Origin: Mycobacterium deserti | GTDB taxonomy: Bacteria > Actinomycetota > Actinomycetes > Mycobacteriales > Mycobacteriaceae | NCBI RefSeq assembly: GCF_025345615.1 | Contig: NZ_JAODWD010000002.1 | Span: 806,001 to 870,000, forward strand | DNA length: 64,000 bases | Direction of reading: 5' to 3' | In this document: piece after piece, positions 34,777-43,623 of the stretch | How positions within the stretch are numbered: the stretch's first letter is position 1 | Layout: each line of letters starts with the position of its first letter | Notes under the pieces: model-generated | Seen by the model: only the letters and a program-made list of their open reading frames with translations | Told to the model about the DNA's origin: nothing | Databases searched by the model: none | Translations under genes and position numbers: made by a program

Positions 34777-35573
34777 CGTCGCACCGGAGATCTGTCTTCA
34801 TCACAGGCGCCGCAGCAGGCATCGGCCGTGCCACCGCGCTGACATTCGCCCGCAACGGGTTCGTCGTCGGCGGCTACGACCTCGACGAGGTCGGGCTCAA
34901 GTCGCTGTCCGACGAAATCGAGCAGATCGGCGGTACCGCGCACGTCGGCCATCTCGACGTCACCGATCCTGACGAAATGGCGCAGCGGCTAGGCGAATTC
35001 GTCGGGGCCGCAGGCAACCGGCTCGACGTGCTCATCAACAATGCGGGCATCCTGCGCGCAGGCCGGTTCGAGGAGATGGAGCTGGGCGGCCACTTCAAGG
35101 AGATTGACATCAACGCCAAGGGCGTGGTCAACGGCCTGCACACCGCGTTCCCCTACCTGCGGCAGACGCCGAATTCCGTCGCGGTCAACCTCGCCTCCGC
35201 GTCGGCGATCTACGGCCAGGCCGAGCTCGCCAATTACAGCGCGACCAAATTCTTCGTTCGCGGCGTGACCGAGGCCCTCGACCTCGAATGGAATCGTTAC
35301 GGCATCCGGGTCATCGCCATGTGGCCGCTGTACGTGCAGACCGCGATGACCGACAGCGTCAAGACCGGTACGACGGACTCGCTGGGCATCCGGCTGACCG
35401 CTCAGGACATCGCCGACGCGATCCTGGCCGCCACCGAGCCCTCACGGTTGCGCCGCGCCATTCACCAGGTGCACTTCCCGGTCGGGTCGCAAGCGAAGGT
35501 TCTGGCCACCGGCGCGCGGTTCTCGCCGGGCTGGCTCACCCGTTTGGTCAACAAGAGGCTGGCACACTCGTGA
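34773..35573 (+). CDS. Short-chain dehydrogenase/reductase
   Basis: A 266-aa classical SDR: VFITGAAAGIGRATALTFA loop, LDVLINNAGIL, catalytic Ser in NLASASAIYG (Tyr-13), Tyr-Ser-Ala-Thr-Lys in ANYSATKFFVRG. The C-terminal 30 residues (VGSQAKVLATGARFSPGWLTRLVNKRLAHS) are basic and amphipathic, possibly membrane-associating. It overlaps the TetR stop by 4 nt and the next start by 4 nt (GTGA), a tightly coupled arrangement. Substrate unknown; regulators of this type next to SDRs often respond to fatty or terpenoid alcohols. Confidence 0.85.
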   Translation: MTSHRRSVFITGAAAGIGRATALTFARNGFVVGGYDLDEVGLKSLSDEIEQIGGTAHVGHLDVTDPDEMAQRLGEFVGAAGNRLDVLINNAGILRAGRFEEMELGGHFKEIDINAKGVVNGLHTAFPYLRQTPNSVAVNLASASAIYGQAELANYSATKFFVRGVTEALDLEWNRYGIRVIAMWPLYVQTAMTDSVKTGTTDSLGIRLTAQDIADAILAATEPSRLRRAIHQVHFPVGSQAKVLATGARFSPGWLTRLVNKRLAHS

Positions 35574-35866
35574 CTTTTCAGATGACGGTCGAGGACGCCT
35601 TCGCCATTCGTAACCGTGGTGTCGTCGTGACGGGAAAGGTGGCCCGCGGCACGCTGCGTATCGGCGACACCGTCCGCATCAACGGTGGCCCCGGCCTCAC
35701 CGTCGACGCCATCGAGAAGTTCCGCAAGCAGTGCGACGAGGTGACCGAGGGCGAGGACGTCGGCGTGCTGTTCAAGGGCATCGAGCGGCGCGACATCAAT
35801 CGCGGCGATGTCCTCACCTCATCCGGTGAGACACCTCCGATCGAGGGCACCACCGTTATCGTCTGA
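35570..35866 (+). CDS. Stand-alone EF-Tu domain-2-like protein
   Basis: A 98-aa protein that looks like an isolated beta-barrel domain 2 of translation GTPases: MTVEDAFAIRNRGVVVTGKVARGTLRIGDTVRING and then DVGVLFKGIERRDINRGDVLTSSG mirror the EF-Tu/SelB core VEDVFSIxGRGTVVTGRVExG and VGLLLRGIxxxDIxRGQVL. There is no GTP-binding domain, so it cannot act as an elongation factor; it may bind a protein or nucleic acid partner. GTG 35570 overlaps the SDR stop (GTGA); an ATG at 35582 is an alternative. Function unknown. Confidence 0.8.
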   Translation: MTFQMTVEDAFAIRNRGVVVTGKVARGTLRIGDTVRINGGPGLTVDAIEKFRKQCDEVTEGEDVGVLFKGIERRDINRGDVLTSSGETPPIEGTTVIV

Positions 35867-35892
35867 CATTCGACTCGCGCTGAGCGCAATCG

Positions 35893-35911
35893 GTGACCCC
35901 CCGGGGCTCAC
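35893..35911. promoter_or_regulatory. Near-palindrome upstream of the 29-aa gene
   Basis: GTGACCCC, two bases, then GGGGCTCAC: arms match except for one extra C. It lies 6 bp before the TACCGT box of the 29-aa gene. It may be an operator in the -35 region or a terminator hairpin for the upstream transcript; no T-run follows. Confidence 0.3.
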
Positions 35912-35916
35912 GCGCA

Positions 35917-35922
35917 TACCGT
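35917..35922 (+). promoter_or_regulatory. -10 box (TACCGT) for the leaderless 29-aa gene
   Basis: TACCGT ends 6 nt before the ATG at 35929, giving that tiny gene a promoter of its own. Confidence 0.45.
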
Positions 35923-35928
35923 CCGCCC

Positions 35929-36018
35929 ATGAACGAGGACTGGCTGGCCGTCATCGTCGGCCTCACCCTGCTTGCGCTCGTGCTCGTCGGTGCGGTCCCG
36001 GGCGGCGTGATCCCGTGA
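35929..36018 (+). CDS. 29-residue membrane peptide upstream of YeiH transporter
   Basis: A very short gene. The product MNEDWLAVIVGLTLLALVLV, then GAVPGGVIP, is a short acidic N-terminus and a single transmembrane helix. Its TGA overlaps the GTG of the transporter gene (GTGA at 36015-36018), so the two are translationally coupled. TACCGT at 6 nt upstream supports ATG 35929 as a leaderless start. By analogy with other tiny subunits such as KdpF it could stabilise or regulate the transporter, or it may simply serve as a translated leader. I know of no described function. Confidence 0.6.
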   Translation: MNEDWLAVIVGLTLLALVLVGAVPGGVIP

Positions 36019-37124
36019 CCGAGGTAGCCGAAACACGCGACGGGACCCGCTCGGCCGGTATCGGATACGCCGTCGCCGGTGTGATGGTCGTCGTCGCGCT
36101 GGGAGCCGCGACCAGATTCCTGGAGTCGCAGGTGCCGGTGTGGGCGGACGGCACCGCCTTCGAACGCGTCGCGAAATCGATCGAATTTCCGGTCTACGCA
36201 ATCGCGCTGGGACTCATCGGCAATGCGGTGCTGTCGCGGCTCGCTCTGCGCGACGCGCTGTCGGGCGGGTTCCGCACCGAGTTCTTCATCAAGACCGGCC
36301 TGGTACTCCTCGGCGCGTCGATAAACCTCAAGGTGCTCGTCACGGCCGCAGGCCCGGCGATCATTCAGGCGCTTCTGCTGATCTCCATCGTGTTCGGGTT
36401 CACCTGGTGGCTGGGTGGGCTACTGCAGCTGGAGGACAAGCTGCGGGCACTGCTGGCCTCGGCGGTGTCGATCTGCGGAGTGAGCGCGGCCATCGCCGCG
36501 GCAGGCGCCGTGCAGGCCAAGCGCGAGCAGTTGGCCTACGCCGCATCGCTGGTGATCGCGTTCGCGCTGCCCTCGATCTTCCTGTTGCCGTGGCTGGCCG
36601 ACGTTTTCAATCTGTCCGACGCGGTGGCCGGTGCGTGGATCGGCGGCAACATCGACACCACCGCCGCCGTCGCGGCCTCGGGGGCCATCGCCGGTGAGGA
36701 CGCACTGCAGATCGCGACCATCGTCAAGACCACCCAGAACGCGCTGATCGGCGTCGTCGCGATCGCCCTCACCGCCTACTTCGCACTGAAGGTCGAGCGG
36801 AAGTCGGCTGCCGACGCCCGGCCCACACTCGGCCAGTTCTGGCAGCGGTTCCCGAAGTTCGTTCTCGGCTTCATCGCCGCGTCCATCATCGGCACGCTGT
36901 ATCTGCAGTGGGGCGGCGACAAGGCCGCGATCACCACGGTCAACGACCTGCGCACCTGGTTTCTGATCTTCGCGTTCGTCGCGATCGGCCTGGAGTTCTC
37001 CCTGAAGGGACTCAAGGAGGCAGGTTGGCGCCCGGTCGTGGTGTTCGCCTCGGCGACCGTCGTCAACATCGTCGTCGCGCTCGGCCTCGCCGTCGTGTTG
37101 TTCGGGAACTTCGAGGTCAGTTAG
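36015..37124 (+). CDS. YeiH/UPF0324 family putative sulfate or sulfonate exporter
   Basis: A 369-aa integral membrane protein with about ten helices. Diagnostic blocks are FFIKTGLVLLGASINLKVLV, LLASAVSICGVSAAIAAAGAVQAKREQLAYA and GAWIGGNIDTTAAVAASGAIAGEDALQIATIVKTTQNALIG, which define the UPF0324/YeiH family (Gly-rich GGNIDTTAAV is its hallmark). YeiH-like proteins are called sulfate exporters on thin evidence. GTG 36015 is coupled to the 29-aa peptide; the longer open frame upstream would overlap two genes. Confidence 0.82.
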   Translation: MTEVAETRDGTRSAGIGYAVAGVMVVVALGAATRFLESQVPVWADGTAFERVAKSIEFPVYAIALGLIGNAVLSRLALRDALSGGFRTEFFIKTGLVLLGASINLKVLVTAAGPAIIQALLLISIVFGFTWWLGGLLQLEDKLRALLASAVSICGVSAAIAAAGAVQAKREQLAYAASLVIAFALPSIFLLPWLADVFNLSDAVAGAWIGGNIDTTAAVAASGAIAGEDALQIATIVKTTQNALIGVVAIALTAYFALKVERKSAADARPTLGQFWQRFPKFVLGFIAASIIGTLYLQWGGDKAAITTVNDLRTWFLIFAFVAIGLEFSLKGLKEAGWRPVVVFASATVVNIVVALGLAVVLFGNFEVS

Positions 37125-37125
37125 C

Positions 37126-37131
37126 TAGGCT
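37126..37131 (+). promoter_or_regulatory. -10 box (TAGGCT) for leaderless lipoprotein gene
   Basis: TAGGCT ends 6 nt before GTG 37138. Confidence 0.5.
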
Positions 37132-37137
37132 CGCCGG

Positions 37138-38046
37138 GTGTCCACTCCGCTGTCCCGGCGAGGCTTCCTGACACTGTCAGCGAGCGCGGCGCTGTTCGCG
37201 GCGGGCTGCGGATCCGACAAGCCGGGCGAGGTCGCCAAGGACGGCTCCGTCACCGTCAAACACGTCTTCGGCGAGACGAAGATCCCCGCACCACCCGCCC
37301 GCGTCGTGAGCGCGGGACTGACCGAGCAGGACGACCTGCTGGCACTCGGCGTCGTGCCGATAGCGGTGACCGATTGGTTCGGCGCGGAACCGTTCGCTGT
37401 ATGGCCCTGGGCGCAACCGAAACTCGGTGGCGCGCAGCCGGTGGTGCTCAGCCTGGCCGACGGTCTTCAAATCGACCAGATCGCTTCGCTGCGGCCCGAT
37501 TTGATCGTCGCGACCAACGCCGGCCTCGACCAGGACACCTACAACCGGCTGTCGGGTATCGCACCGACGATCGCCCAGGCGGGCCAGGATGCGTTCTTCG
37601 AGCCGTGGAAAGACCAGGCGTCGGCCGTCGGCCAAGCCGTGTTCAAGCACGACGAGATGACGGCCCTGATCGCCGGAGTCGACCAGAAATTTCTCGCCGT
37701 CGCCGAGGCCAACCCGTCGTTCGCCGCGCGCAAGGTGATGCTGCTGCAGGGTCGTCTCGAGCGCGGTGAGCCGGCAACCTTGAGTCCAGGCTGGCGCGGG
37801 GACTTCCTGACGCAGATGGGTTTCGCCCTCGCCGACGGGATGGACAGCGCGGACGTGCTGATCTGGTGCACCGAGAGCGACGAGGAACAGGCGGCGCTGC
37901 TGGCCGACCCGGCTGTCGCGCAGCGGGGCAAGCGCAATCTGTTCACGGGCAAGGAACTCGCGGGCGCGATCGCGTTCGCGTCGCCGCTGTCGTACCCCCT
38001 TGTGGCCGACCGGCTGCCGGCACGCATCGCCTCCGCCCTGGCCTGA
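37138..38046 (+). CDS. Iron-siderophore/heme ABC substrate-binding lipoprotein (FecB2-like)
   Basis: A 302-aa periplasmic binding protein of the FecB/FhuD class. The N-terminus carries a twin-arginine motif SRRGFLTL and a lipobox ending AAGC at about residue 23, so it is probably exported and lipid-anchored. The core has the typical VKHVFGETKIPAPPARVVSAGLTEQDDLLALGVVPIAV and LRPDLIVAT of class III binding proteins. Gene order with the 5-oxoprolinase genes matches M. tuberculosis FecB2 (Rv0265c, from memory). No permease or ATPase gene is adjacent. Ligand (carboxymycobactin, heme or other) cannot be read from sequence. Confidence 0.83.
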   Translation: MSTPLSRRGFLTLSASAALFAAGCGSDKPGEVAKDGSVTVKHVFGETKIPAPPARVVSAGLTEQDDLLALGVVPIAVTDWFGAEPFAVWPWAQPKLGGAQPVVLSLADGLQIDQIASLRPDLIVATNAGLDQDTYNRLSGIAPTIAQAGQDAFFEPWKDQASAVGQAVFKHDEMTALIAGVDQKFLAVAEANPSFAARKVMLLQGRLERGEPATLSPGWRGDFLTQMGFALADGMDSADVLIWCTESDEEQAALLADPAVAQRGKRNLFTGKELAGAIAFASPLSYPLVADRLPARIASALA

Positions 38047-38058
38047 CAAGATGTCCGG

Positions 38059-38760
38059 GTGACCGGCACGCTGGAAAGGGACCACCGCGGATTCGCGACG
38101 ACAGGATCGGCCTACTATCCGATACTCGTCGCGGTCTTCACCGGCCTGGTGCTGATCTCGAATGTCGCGGCCACCAAGGGCATCGCGTTCGGGCCGATCA
38201 TCGGTGACTGGTCTCTGATCACCGACGGCGGGTTCATCGTGTTTCCGCTGACGTACGTGATCGGCGACGTGCTGTCGGAGGTTTACGGGTTCAGGGCCAC
38301 CCGGCGGGCGATCTACATCGCGTTCGCCATGGAGGCGGTGGCGGCGTTCACGTTCTGGCTCACGGCTTATCTGCCTGCTGCCGACTTCTACACCAACCAG
38401 GCGGCGTTCGAAGCGGTGGTGAAGCCCTTCACCCAGCTGATCTTCGCGGGGCTCGCCGGGTTCATCGTCGGGCAGACGCTGAACGCCTGGGTCGTGGTGC
38501 GGATCAAGGAGCGGGTGGGTGAGAGGCATCTGTGGGCGCGGCTGATCGGCTCCACGGTTGTCGGCGAGTTCGCTGACACGCTCGTGTTCTGCAGCATCGC
38601 CGCCAGTGCCATCGGCATCAGCAGCTTCGACGATTTTCTGACCTACGTCGCGCTCGGGTGGGGTTACAAGACGGCCGTCGAAGTGGTGGTCCTGCCGGTG
38701 ACCTATCGCGTCATCGCGTTCATCAAGCGCCGCGAGCCCACATATCAGCCCGCCGTTTGA
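38059..38760 (+). CDS. Queuosine-precursor transporter (YhhQ/VUT family)
   Basis: A 233-aa membrane protein with about six helices. LVLISNVAATKGIAFGPI and GGFIVFPLTYVIGDVLSEVYGFRATRRAIYIAF are the YhhQ (COG1738) hallmarks, along with STVVGEFADTLVFCSIAA. YhhQ proteins import queuosine precursors (preQ0/preQ1); a gene for queuosine synthesis is not in view. GTG 38059 is preceded at 6 nt by CAAGAT, an imperfect -10. Confidence 0.82.
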   Translation: MTGTLERDHRGFATTGSAYYPILVAVFTGLVLISNVAATKGIAFGPIIGDWSLITDGGFIVFPLTYVIGDVLSEVYGFRATRRAIYIAFAMEAVAAFTFWLTAYLPAADFYTNQAAFEAVVKPFTQLIFAGLAGFIVGQTLNAWVVVRIKERVGERHLWARLIGSTVVGEFADTLVFCSIAASAIGISSFDDFLTYVALGWGYKTAVEVVVLPVTYRVIAFIKRREPTYQPAV

Positions 38761-38822
38761 GGCTTCGTTAAAACTCCTCTGGCAAGGTTCACAGAGCACG
38801 AGCCTGGGTAGCTACTCGGCAG

Positions 38823-38828
38823 TAAGTT
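38823..38828 (+). promoter_or_regulatory. -10 box (TAAGTT) for leaderless pxpB
   Basis: TAAGTT ends 6 nt before the ATG at 38835. Confidence 0.45.
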
Positions 38829-38834
38829 CGGAAT

Positions 38835-39503
38835 ATGAGTGTGACTGCCGAGGTGACGAACCCCAACGTGATGGGCACCGTGCACGACTACGGTGATCAG
38901 GCGCTGCTGCTCGAGTTCGACAGCACCGCCGAGGTGTTGGCGTGGGCCGAGGCGATTCGTGACGCCGAACTGCTCGGCGTGCTCGACATCGTCCCCGCGT
39001 CGCGCACCGTGCTGATCAAGCTGGCCGGGCCCCGTTATCAGGCGCCGACCCGGCAGCGGCTGGCCAAACTGCAGGTGACTGCCGACGACGTCAGCGCCTC
39101 TGAGGTGCCACGCGTCGATGTCGAGCTGGCTGTCGTCTACGACGGACCCGACCTCGACGAGGTCGGCCGCCTCACCGGGCTGACTCCTGACCAGGTCATC
39201 GACGCGCATACCGGAACTCCCTGGCGTGTCGGATTCGGAGGCTTCGCACCGGGTTTCGCCTACCTCATCGGCGGTGACCACCGACTCGAGGTGCCGCGCC
39301 GGGCCGAGCCGCGGACCAAGGTGCCCGTGGGGTCGGTGGGCTTGGCAGGTGAGTTCAGCGGCGTCTATCCGCGCGAATCTCCCGGCGGCTGGCAGTTGAT
39401 CGGGCACCTGGCCGACGGGCAGCCGGCGCTGTGGGACGTCCATCGAGACGGCCCGGCACTGTTGACACCGGGCATGTGGGTCCAGTTCACGGCGGTGAAG
39501 TGA
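38835..39503 (+). CDS. pxpB: 5-oxoprolinase subunit PxpB
   Basis: A 222-aa protein of the PxpB/KipI (allophanate hydrolase subunit 1-like) family, part of the PxpABC ATP-dependent 5-oxoprolinase that converts pyroglutamate to glutamate. [25 protein letters not shown] and [59 protein letters not shown] are near-diagnostic. It shares a TGATG overlap with pxpC. PxpA (LamB/YcsF) is not adjacent in this window, so the third subunit would be elsewhere. Equivalent to M. tuberculosis Rv0264c by gene order. Confidence 0.9.
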   Translation: MSVTAEVTNPNVMGTVHDYGDQALLLEFDSTAEVLAWAEAIRDAELLGVLDIVPASRTVLIKLAGPRYQAPTRQRLAKLQVTADDVSASEVPRVDVELAVVYDGPDLDEVGRLTGLTPDQVIDAHTGTPWRVGFGGFAPGFAYLIGGDHRLEVPRRAEPRTKVPVGSVGLAGEFSGVYPRESPGGWQLIGHLADGQPALWDVHRDGPALLTPGMWVQFTAVK

Positions 39504-40408
39504 TGCCGACGCTGGAGATCCTGCAGTCCGGACCGCTGGCCCTGGTCGAAGACCTGGGGCGCCCCGGATTGGCGCACATGGGCGTCGGCCGCTCAGGCGC
39601 GGCCGATCGCCGGTCGCACTTGCTGGCCAATCGGTTGGTCGCCAACCCTGACGACCGCGCCACCATCGAAGTGACGTTCGGCGGGCTCACCGCACGCGTG
39701 CGCGGCGGCGGAAAGGAAGGCATCGCGATCGCCGTGACCGGCGCCGACACCGACCCGGCTGTGGACGGAGTTCCGTTCGGCTCCAACAGTATTCACTACG
39801 CCCGGGACGGTGAGGTGATCTCTCTGGCGGCGCCGCACGCGGGGTTGCGAAGCTATCTTGCGGTGCGCGGCGGTTTCGACGTCGAGCCGGTTCTCGGGTC
39901 GCGGTCCTACGACGTGATGTCGGCGATCGGCCCGCAGCCGCTGCAGCCCGGTGACGTGCTACCCATCGGTGCGCACACTGAGGAATTCCCCGAAGTCGAC
40001 CAGGCGCCGGTCGCCGCCATCGATGGCGACGTGTTGGAGCTGATGGTCGTGCCCGGCCCGCGCGACGACTGGTTCATCGACCCCGACGTGCTGGTCCGCA
40101 CCAACTGGCAGGTGACCAACAAGAGCGACCGGGTCGGCTCACGACTGGTCGGGATGCCGTTGGAGTACCGCTGGCCGGACCGCCAGCTGCCCAGCGAGGG
40201 CGCGGCTCGCGGCGCGATCCAGGTGCCGCCGAACGGGTTTCCGGTGATTCTCGGTCCGGACCATCCGGTGACCGGCGGTTATCCGGTGATCGGTGTGGTG
40301 ACCGATGACGACATCGACAAAGTCGCCCAGATCCGGCCGGGGCAGACGGTGCGGATGCATTGGTCGCGTCCGCGCAGACCGTTCCAGAACGGGGCGCAAG
40401 ACTGGTAG
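39503..40408 (+). CDS. pxpC: 5-oxoprolinase subunit PxpC (biotin-dependent carboxyltransferase-like)
   Basis: A 301-aa PxpC/KipA-family protein (allophanate hydrolase subunit 2-like). Family blocks: [33 protein letters not shown] near the start, [38 protein letters not shown] in the middle and [29 protein letters not shown] near the end. It works with PxpB in cleavage of 5-oxoproline. The start overlaps the pxpB stop. Equivalent to Rv0263c by order; aac(2')-I follows 9 bp later. Confidence 0.9.
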   Translation: MPTLEILQSGPLALVEDLGRPGLAHMGVGRSGAADRRSHLLANRLVANPDDRATIEVTFGGLTARVRGGGKEGIAIAVTGADTDPAVDGVPFGSNSIHYARDGEVISLAAPHAGLRSYLAVRGGFDVEPVLGSRSYDVMSAIGPQPLQPGDVLPIGAHTEEFPEVDQAPVAAIDGDVLELMVVPGPRDDWFIDPDVLVRTNWQVTNKSDRVGSRLVGMPLEYRWPDRQLPSEGAARGAIQVPPNGFPVILGPDHPVTGGYPVIGVVTDDDIDKVAQIRPGQTVRMHWSRPRRPFQNGAQDW

Positions 40409-40981
<573 letters not shown>

Positions 40982-40998
40982 AGCTCACACCCCCGCCG

Positions 40999-41026
40999 GT
41001 TACCGGGTGAGCGGAAATTCACGGCG
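40999..41026. promoter_or_regulatory. GTGA-N8-TCAC repeat upstream of narK3
   Basis: After a palindrome CCGGTTACCGG (40996-41006) lies GTGA, 8 bp, TCAC (41007-41022). It sits roughly 45-60 bp upstream of the narK3 -10 box and could bind the nitrate regulator NnaR or GlnR, but it matches no consensus I can state with confidence. Confidence 0.25.
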
Positions 41027-41064
41027 GGGTTATCGACAGGCGACTTCGCGCAATAAAGCGTTCC

Positions 41065-41070
41065 TAGCGT
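41065..41070 (+). promoter_or_regulatory. -10 box (TAGCGT) for leaderless narK3
   Basis: TAGCGT ends 7 nt before the ATG at 41078. Confidence 0.45.
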
Positions 41071-41077
41071 TGGCGCC

Positions 41078-42484
41078 ATGTCGCACACCATCACCGAATG
41101 GGATCCCGAAGACACCGTCGCGTGGGAAGCCGGTAACAAGAAGATCGCCCGCCGCAACCTGATCTGGTCGGTCGCCGCCGAGCACATCGGCTTCTCGGTC
41201 TGGTCCATCTGGTCGGTGATGGTGCTGTTCATGCCGGAGTCCGTGTACGGCTTCTCCGCTGGTGACAAGTTCCTCCTCGGCGCCACCGCGACGCTCGTGG
41301 GCGCATGCCTGCGCATTCCCTACACCTTGGCGACCGCGACGTTCGGTGGCCGCAACTGGACGGTGTTCTCGGCGTTCGTCCTACTGATCCCGACCGTGTT
41401 CACCATGTGGCTGTTGGCCAATCCGGGCCTGCCGCTGTGGCCGTATCTGCTGTGCGCGGCGTTGGCCGGATTCGGTGGCGGGAACTTCGCGTCGTCGATG
41501 ACGAACATCAACGCGTTCTACCCGCAGCGGTTGAAGGGCTGGGCCCTGGGCATCAACGCCGGCGGCGGCAACATCGGGGTCCCGATGGTCCAACTCGTCG
41601 GCCTGCTCGTGATCGCGACGGCGGGCAACCGGCAGCCGTACTGGGTGTGCGCGGTCTATCTAATGGCGTTGGCCGCCGCCGGGATCGGCGCGGCGCTGTA
41701 CATGAACAACCTCGAACAGCACAAGATCGATGTGACCTCGATGGTCGCCATCCTGCGCGTACGCGACACCTGGGTGATCTCTCTGCTCTACATCGGCACA
41801 TTCGGGTCGTTCATCGGCTTCGCGTTCGCATTCGGGCAGGTGCTGCAGATCAACTTCATCGCAGGCGGGCAAACCGCGGCAGAGGCCGCGCTGCACGCCG
41901 CGCAGATCGCGTTCATCGGACCGCTGCTGGGCTCGGTCAGCAGGGTGTACGGGGGCAAGTTGTCCGACCGGATCGGCGGGGGCCGGGTGACTCTCGCGGT
42001 GTTCGCGGGAATGATCCTGGCCGCCGGTGTGCTGGTCGGGATCAGCACACTCGACGACACCACGTCCGGTCCCGCGACCGCGACGATGATGACCGGCTAC
42101 GTCGTCGGCTTCATCGCCCTGTTCCTGCTGAGCGGCATCGGAAACGGCTCCGTCTACAAGATGATTCCGTCGATCTTCGAGGCACGCAGCCGTTCTCTCG
42201 AGCTCAGTGAGGCCGAGCGTCAGCATTGGTCGCGCGCCATGTCCGGTGCACTGATCGGCTTCGCGGGGGCGATCGGAGCGCTCGGCGGCGTCGGCATCAA
42301 CCTCGCGCTGCGCCAGTCCTACCTGAGCAGCGCTTCGGCAACGTCGGCCTTCTGGATCTTCGCCGTGTTCTACGTGGTCGCCTCCGCCGTGACGTGGATC
42401 ATGTACGTCCGGCGCCCAGCGACACTCCGAAGCAATGCCGAGGAAACACCCGCGCAACACAACCTGCTTACACATGGAGCATGA
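41078..42484 (+). CDS. narK3: Nitrate/nitrite transporter NarK3-like (MFS)
   Basis: A 468-aa major-facilitator transporter with about 12 helices. The nitrate/nitrite porter signature appears in helix 5, AGFGGGNFASSMTNINAFYPQRLKGWALGINAGGGNIG, and its twin in helix 11 region (GSVYKMIPSIFE, SGALIGFAGAIGALGGVGINLAL). It would import nitrate or exchange nitrate/nitrite across the inner membrane. The stop overlaps the start of the regulator gene (ATGA), so transporter, regulator and chelatase form one unit. Matches M. tuberculosis narK3 (Rv0261c) by position. Confidence 0.92.
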   Translation: MSHTITEWDPEDTVAWEAGNKKIARRNLIWSVAAEHIGFSVWSIWSVMVLFMPESVYGFSAGDKFLLGATATLVGACLRIPYTLATATFGGRNWTVFSAFVLLIPTVFTMWLLANPGLPLWPYLLCAALAGFGGGNFASSMTNINAFYPQRLKGWALGINAGGGNIGVPMVQLVGLLVIATAGNRQPYWVCAVYLMALAAAGIGAALYMNNLEQHKIDVTSMVAILRVRDTWVISLLYIGTFGSFIGFAFAFGQVLQINFIAGGQTAAEAALHAAQIAFIGPLLGSVSRVYGGKLSDRIGGGRVTLAVFAGMILAAGVLVGISTLDDTTSGPATATMMTGYVVGFIALFLLSGIGNGSVYKMIPSIFEARSRSLELSEAERQHWSRAMSGALIGFAGAIGALGGVGINLALRQSYLSSASATSAFWIFAVFYVVASAVTWIMYVRRPATLRSNAEETPAQHNLLTHGA

Positions 42485-43623
42485 GTGAGCCCGACTGGGC
42501 ACCGCTCACCGGTTTTCGGGTGGCGGTGACGTCCGCCCGACGTGCCGAGGAGCTCGGTGCGCTGTTGCAACGACGCGGCGCCACGGTGACCAGCGCCGCG
42601 GCGATCACGATGGTGCCGCTGCCCGACGACGAGCAATTGCGGGAACACACCCTGTCACTGATCGAGGCGCCGCCCGACATCGTCATCGCCACCACCGGCA
42701 TCGGTTTTCGGGGCTGGATCGCGGCCGCCGACGGCTGGGGACTGACGCATGATCTCCTCACCGCCCTCGGCAAGGCCCGCGTCGTCTCGCGTGGACCGAA
42801 GGCCACCGGAGCCCTGCGAGCGGCCGGTCTTCCCGAGGAGTGGTCGCCGGACTCGGAGTCGTCCCGCGAGCTGCTGCACTATCTGGTCGAGGGCGGGATT
42901 GCAGGACAACGCATCGCGGTGCAACTGCATGGTGCGACCGATGAATGGGACCCGTTCCCGGAGTTCCTCGACGAGCTGCGCGCCGCGGGCGCGGACGTGG
43001 TGCCGATTCGGGTATACCGTTGGCGCCCCGCGCCGCGCAACGGTGACTTCGACCAACTGGTGTCAGGTGTGGCGGACGGGAAGTTCGACGCTGTGAGCTT
43101 CACGTCGGCACCGGCTGTCGCCTCGATGCTGCTGCGCGCGAAGGAGATGGGCATCGAGGATCGCGTGCTGGCGGCGTTGCGTGGCGAGGTGCACGCCATG
43201 TGTGTCGGCCCGGTCACCGCGCGTCCGCTCGTGCGACTCGGCGTGCCGACATCGGCGCCCGAGCGAATGCGCCTGGGCGCGTTGGCCCGTCACATCACCG
43301 ACGAACTGCCGCTGCTGTGTGCCCGTACGGTCCGGGTGGCCGGCCACGTGCTGGAGATCCGTGGCACCTGCGTCCTGCTCGACGGAGTCATCAAGTCCGT
43401 GTCACCGGCCGGGATGGCCACGCTGCGCGCGTTGGCGCACCGGCCCGGCGCCGTCGTGTCGCGCAATGAACTGCTCGGTGCACTTCCGGGCAACGGCAGC
43501 GACACCCATGCGGTCGAGACCGCAGTCTTGCGTTTGCGAACGGCGTTGGGCGACAAGAACATCGTGTCAACCGTCGTGAAGCGGGGATACCGGTTGGCCG
43601 TAGACGAGGAACGCGCTCCGTGA
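42481..43623 (+). CDS. nnaR: NnaR-like nitrate regulator: HemD-like domain plus winged helix
   Basis: A 380-aa two-domain protein. Residues about 10-265 form a uroporphyrinogen-III synthase (HemD)-like domain (LTGFRVAVTSARRAEELGALLQRRGATV, IATTGIGFRGWI, GQRIAVQLHG, DAVSFTSAPAVASML); residues about 285-375 form an OmpR-type winged helix (TLRALAHRPGAVVSRNELLGALPG, HAVETAVLRLRTALGDKNIVSTVVKRGYRL). This is the layout of NnaR in Streptomyces and M. smegmatis, which helps GlnR activate nitrate/nitrite assimilation genes; M. tuberculosis Rv0260c is the counterpart. It probably controls narK3 and nirBD here. Enzymatic HemD activity is not expected but cannot be excluded. Confidence 0.88.
   Translation: MSEPDWAPLTGFRVAVTSARRAEELGALLQRRGATVTSAAAITMVPLPDDEQLREHTLSLIEAPPDIVIATTGIGFRGWIAAADGWGLTHDLLTALGKARVVSRGPKATGALRAAGLPEEWSPDSESSRELLHYLVEGGIAGQRIAVQLHGATDEWDPFPEFLDELRAAGADVVPIRVYRWRPAPRNGDFDQLVSGVADGKFDAVSFTSAPAVASMLLRAKEMGIEDRVLAALRGEVHAMCVGPVTARPLVRLGVPTSAPERMRLGALARHITDELPLLCARTVRVAGHVLEIRGTCVLLDGVIKSVSPAGMATLRALAHRPGAVVSRNELLGALPGNGSDTHAVETAVLRLRTALGDKNIVSTVVKRGYRLAVDEERAP

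Noticed and set aside
40996..41022. Firm GlnR or CRP site upstream of narK3
   Set aside because: The GTNAC half-site has no GAAAC partner at 6 bp, and GTGA-N8-TCAC has 8 rather than 6 spacer bases; kept only as a weak repeat.
42481..43623. Plain uroporphyrinogen-III synthase for heme synthesis
   Set aside because: A C-terminal OmpR-type winged helix and overlap with narK3 mark it as the NnaR-type regulator.
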